A stretch of 64,000 nucleotides of DNA from Nemophila menziesii (taxonomy: Eukaryota; Streptophyta; Magnoliopsida; Boraginales; Hydrophyllaceae), in the NCBI GenBank assembly GCA_029959085.1, contig JARWIR010000039.1, positions 2,604,001 to 2,668,000 on the forward strand, written 5' to 3'. Shown piece after piece: positions 59,690 to 64,000 of this stretch. The notes beneath the pieces were generated by a model that saw only the letters and a program-made list of their open reading frames with translations, was not told the DNA's origin and ran no database searches. The stretch's first letter is position 1, and each line of letters begins with the position of its first letter. Position numbers and translations under genes: made by a program.

Positions 59690-62600
59690 CTAAGGAGTCT
59701 CGCGGAGGTAAATGACCTCCCCAGGATGTGGATCTTCCGAGCGATTGGTATCTTCACCTCCATGGTATATCTTTAATCTATGATCGTTCACCATAAAGGT
59801 ACGGTTTTCTAACGGATGTTCTATTTCTATCGCCCCATGAGGTGTTAACTTTGGTCACAATGTATGGACCTGACCACTTAGATCTTAACTTACCCGGAAA
59901 ATTGCTGAACTTTGAATTATACTTTAATACTTTTTGCCCCACTTCAAAGTTCTTTGTACGAATCCGATTGTCATGCCATTTCTTTGTGTTTTCTTTGTAA
60001 AGTTTGGCATTTTCATAAGCATGCAACCGGAATTCGTCAACTTCATTAAGCTTCATCATACGATTCTTTCCGGCTAAGATAGGATCTAAGTTCAACTGCG
60101 CAATTGCCCAATAGGCACCCATTTCAAGCTCTAAAGGTAAGTGACAAGCCTTACCATATACCATACGATAGGGAGATGTACCAACTGTAGTCTTAAACGC
60201 AGTACGATAGGCCCACAACGCATCATCTAATTTCATTGACCAATCTTTTCTTGTAGGACCAACGGTTTTCTCTAGGATTGACTTGACTTCACGGTTCGAA
60301 ACTTCAGCTTGACCATTGGATTGTGGATGGTATGCAGTAGATACACGGTGTCTAACTCCATACTTCTCTAGAACAGTCTTCAGATATTTATTAACGAAAT
60401 GAGATCCTCCATCGCTAATAATCACTCTAGGTGTGCCATGTCTAGTGAAAATATGGGATTTCAAGAACTTGATCACCGCTCGTGAATCATTGGTAGGTAA
60501 AGCCACCGCTTCTACCCACTTAGACACATAATCAACAGCTAATAAGATATAGAGGTTACCATTTGAAGGAACGAAAGGACCCATAAATTCTATGCCCCAC
60601 ACATCGAATATTTCAACCTCTAACACATTATTACGCGGCATCTCATCCCTCTTAGATATGTTTCCGGTAAACTGGCATCTCGTACATTTCTTAACATATT
60701 CATGACAATCTTTAATAAGAGAAGGCCAGTAAAAACCTTATTGAAATACCTTTGCAGCAGTTCTATCTCCTTTCAAATGTCCGCCATATAATGAATCATG
60801 GCATCCAGCTATAATGGCTGCAGTCTCTTCCCTTGCTACACATCTTCGTATCATTTGGTCAGCACAAACTTTGTAGAGGAACGGATCCTCCCAAAAGAAT
60901 TGTCTAGCACGATGAGCTAACCTCTTTCTTTCTTGATAAGTAGAACCTTCAGGAAAAACACCACTTACCACTAAATTCGCAATATCTGCATACCACGGAG
61001 CTTCATAATCTCGAACAACGAATAAACTCTCATCGGGAAACTCTTCTCGAACTGCTTCATTACCACTATTCATCTCTGAACCCTCTAAACGCGATAGATG
61101 ATCTGCAACCTGATTCTCACAACCCTTTCTATCTTTGATTTCTAAATCGAACTCTTGAAGCAATAACACCCATCTGATTAACCTTGGTTTCGCATCTTTC
61201 TTCTCCATAAGAAATCTGATCGCGGAATGATCTGTATAAACAATAACTTTCGCTCCAAGAAGATAAGAGCGAAATTTATCAAACGAATATACAACTGCTA
61301 GCAATTCCTTTTCTGTAACTGTGTAATTAATCTGAGCACCACTGAAAGTTATACTAGCATAGTAAATCGAATGAAAAACCTTCTCTTTTCTCTGTCCCAA
61401 TACAGCTCCCATACATAAATCACTCGCATCACACATAACCTCAAACGGTAAATTCCAATCTGGAGGTAACACTATAGGAGCAGAAATAAGCTTTTCTTTA
61501 ATTTCTTGGAAGGCCGCTAAACAAGCTTCATCAAAAAGGAATTTGCAATCCTTTTCGAGTAAGTTGCATAACGGTTTAGCAATCTTAGAAAAATCCTTAA
61601 TAAAACGCCTATAAAAGCCAGCATGGCCTAGAAAACTCCTTACCCCTTTAACAGAAACAGGAGGGGGAAGAGTTTTAATTACCTCTATCTTTGCTCTATC
61701 AACCTCTAAACCAGCACTCGAAACTTTGTGACCCAGAACAATACCTTCGCGAACCATGAAATGACACTTCTCCCAGTTGAGCACCAAATCTGTTTCCTTG
61801 CATCTCACTAACACTTTCTCCAAGTTATCTAAACATATATCAAAATCATCACCAAACACGGATAAATCATCCATAAACACTTCAAGGAAATTATCTATCA
61901 TGTCCCAAAAGATGGCCATCATACACCTTTGAAAAGTAGCGGGAGCGTTACACAACCCAAATGGCATTCTGCGATATGCAAAAGTACCAAATGGGCATGT
62001 AAAAGTAGTCTTATGTTGATCTTCTGGAGCCACGTAAATCTGATTATACCCGGAGTAACCATCCAAGAAGCAATAGTACTCTCTTCCGGCTAATTTATCT
62101 AACATTTGATCGATGAAGGGCAAAGGGAAATGATCTTTTCTGGTGGCCTTGTTCAGCTTTCTGTAATCCATGCAAACTCTCCAACCTACTACCGTTCTTG
62201 AAGGAATCGCTTCATTTTTGTCATTAAGAACTGTTGTCATTCCTTCTTTCTTTGGTACACACTGAACCGGACTCACCCATTCACTACTCGAGATGGGATA
62301 AATAATCCCCGCATTTAAAAGCTTGATCACCTCTTTCTTCACCACATCCTTCATAGCTGGCATTAATCTTCTCTGACCTTCAACTGAGCGTGTATTAACA
62401 TCTTCAAGTATGATTTTGTGTTGACAATAGGATGGACTAATGCCTTTGATGTCAGCAATTGTCCAACCTATTGCTTCTTTGTTGGCTCTCAACACACGCA
62501 ACAGTTTATCTTCTTGAGGACCTGTTAAATTAGCTGAAACAATAACAGGTAAAGTTTCATTAGTACCCAAATATGCATACCTCAAGTGTGCTGGCAATGG

Positions 62601-63446
62601 TTTTTCTTCCAATTCCGGAGGAGATTCAATTGAAGGCTTCTTTATAGGAATAATCTCCCCCGGTTCTCTCACAGGTTCATAGGCAAGACGCCTATACTTC
62701 GGATTTTCAGAATTGAGAGCTGCCACTGTTTCGGTAAGCTCCTCCATCATCTCAGGTGAATCTAATGTTAAAGCAGCCTGCAAGATATCATCAAAATTTA
62801 AACAATTAAATACCTCTTGCGATGCTTGCTCCACTACATCCATTCTGAAGCAATCTTCCTGAGAATCTGGGAATTTCATAGCTCGAAATACATTAAATTT
62901 TACTTCCTCATCTTGTATCCTCATCGTTAATTCGCCATTTTCTACATCGATCAATGTTCTCCCTGTAGCTAGGAATGGTCTACCCAAAATAATGGGGACA
63001 TTTCTATCTGCATTGTATTCAAGTATTACGAAATCAACAGGAAATATAAGCGTACCTGCCTTAACAAGGACATCCTCAATGCGGCCTTCAGGATGAGCAA
63101 GAGACCTGTCCGCCATTTGCAAGACCATAGAGGTGGGTCTTGCATTTCCAATTTTAAGCTTATCAAAGATTGACTTGGGCATCAAATTGATGCTAGCCCC
63201 CAAATCACATAACGCCTTTCCTTTCCATTCTTCTCCAATCGATATGGGAATCGTGAAACTCCCCGGATCAACTAACTTCGGAGGTAATTTACTCTGACAA
63301 ATCGCACTACACTCTTCAGGAAGGCCAATCATTTCATTATCACAATAAGGCCTTTTGTTAGTGAGGGCCCTCTTCACGAATCTCGTGTACTTAGGAATAT
63401 CTCGAATCGCCTCAAGTAACGGAATATTAATACTTAGACCCTTCAC
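59690..63446 (-). pseudogene. E3 pol, second copy (nonsense plus frameshift)
   Basis: Protease (DLGAS), RT (F-M-D-D), RNase H (CDAS, TEKE, YTDH, ADHLSR) and the first half of the integrase zinc domain are open from 63446 to about 60740. There a TAA interrupts the frame before FYWPSL; beyond it the zinc-site Cys pair and the core ([26 protein letters not shown]) are in frame from 60641. A 1-bp insertion near 59845 shifts the integrase C-terminus. The unit A integrase frameshift near 29926 is absent here. Glu again replaces the first catalytic Asp. Confidence 0.92.
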
Positions 63447-64000
63447 TCTTGGTGTCGCCTAGGGTGTGATAAAAATAAGATCAATTTAAGTATGGAAAAC
63501 TATGCACTCTCACCCTAGACAGGCACAGTACTGCAAGTATTACATGACGTATGCAAGTTTTAATGATAAGTAGAGTTCGTTCTCAGGGACTTAAGTGTGT
63601 TAATCGCGTGAGAATAAATAACGAGTAAAAGTAAATAATTAAAAGACAGAAAATAAAGCAAATAGAATTCGAGAATAAGAATTAAAACTAATTAAAACTA
63701 GGAAAATAAAGACAATAAAGTAAAAGATTAAGAATATGAGATGAGAAGTATAGCTTAGGTTTTGCTAGTATGCACTAATCCTTCTAATTCTATCTATAAA
63801 TCTAGTTCATAAGGGAGAATATTAGCTCTTGGTAATACTTAGTCAGGATTCTAAATTCCCCAAGCTTAGACCTTGAGAGCGACTAAGGTGGCTACGTCAC
63901 AACCAAGAAGTGATTTCAAATAGGGTTATCAAACGCCACTAAGGCCCTAAGCAAATACTGCAATCTTGGTGATACGGTGGTTAAAACAAACCCTAATGAC
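61611..64000. repeat. Start of tandem unit C (runs off the window)
   Basis: The 2,390 bp here repeat 30859-33248: the 5' half of E3 pol followed by the outer end of LTR1. A third copy shows the structure is an array rather than a simple duplication, provided the assembly is right. Confidence 0.93.
63453..64000 (-). repeat. LTR1, outer part (unit C, cut by window end)
   Basis: First 548 bp of a third LTR1 copy starting TGTCGCCTAGGG, again right beside the pol frame ending at 63446. Confidence 0.87.

Larger units (their letters stand above)
30859..61610. repeat. Tandem unit B of the ~30.8-kb direct repeat
   Basis: Second complete unit, 30,752 bp. It is collinear with unit A throughout. The 106-bp length difference is nearly explained by shorter GAA, AT, CT and TA tracts (together about 165 bp shorter), offset by the 43-bp and 6-bp segments that unit A has lost. 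Unit B resembles partial unit C slightly more than unit A does (about 8 differences in the first 1.84 kb by manual count). Confidence 0.95.
54217..63452 (-). mobile_element. E3 copy spanning units B and C
   Basis: Collinear with 23465-32700: LTR3, 3' region, env-position gene, inverted repeat, palindromic spacer, pol, again cut at its 5' side by LTR1 (63453). Confidence 0.88.

Overview
This is nuclear DNA of a flowering plant, probably a eudicot; the species cannot be named from the sequence. The evidence is AT-rich sequence, Athila-lineage Ty3/gypsy retrotransposon proteins (aspartic protease, reverse transcriptase, RNase H, integrase and an env-position ORF), plant-type gene fragments (Agenet and SUVH-like), a MITE and long microsatellites. 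No intact host gene, rRNA, tRNA or CRISPR was found.

The dominant architecture is a direct tandem repeat about 30.8 kb long. Position 1 realigns at 30859 and again at 61611. The window therefore holds unit A (30,858 bp), unit B (30,752 bp) and the first 2.4 kb of unit C. The copies differ by well under 1% in the stretch I compared by eye, plus microsatellite length changes. Both ends of the window lie inside the array, so neither the true copy number nor the duplication breakpoint is visible.

Each unit contains three 5'-truncated Athila-like elements, all on the minus strand, around one 9.4-kb block that is not retrotransposon. In unit A: E1 (1843-6440) has a 3' LTR, a 3' non-coding region and an env-position ORF, and ends in a GAA tract. 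The 6441-15880 block carries an Agenet-domain fragment, a SUVH-like exon, a minisatellite with E2F-type motifs and a TA-flanked MITE. E2 (15881-22956) has a 3' LTR, a broken env-position ORF, a GC-rich spacer and a gag/protease region fused directly to the integrase C-terminus, so the RT, RNase H and integrase core are missing. E2 meets a plus-strand gag/protease fragment head to head at a 22-bp-arm hairpin. E3 (23465-32700) has a 3' LTR, a frameshifted env-position ORF, a 144-bp inverted repeat, palindromic spacer repeats and an almost complete pol. The 5' end of E3 pol is cut off by the LTR of the next E1 copy. No element keeps a 5' LTR or a primer-binding site.

No element looks autonomous. 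E3 pol has a frameshift in unit A, and a nonsense codon plus a frameshift in unit B. Both copies carry Glu at the position of the first catalytic Asp of integrase. The best leads are non-coding: a 46-bp hairpin at the LTR terminus shared by all three elements; a hairpin beside the polypurine tract whose stem differs between families yet stays paired; promoter-plus-leader segments just upstream of the env-position ORFs; palindrome-rich spacer repeats upstream of those; and the inverted repeat that duplicates the E3 promoter/leader.
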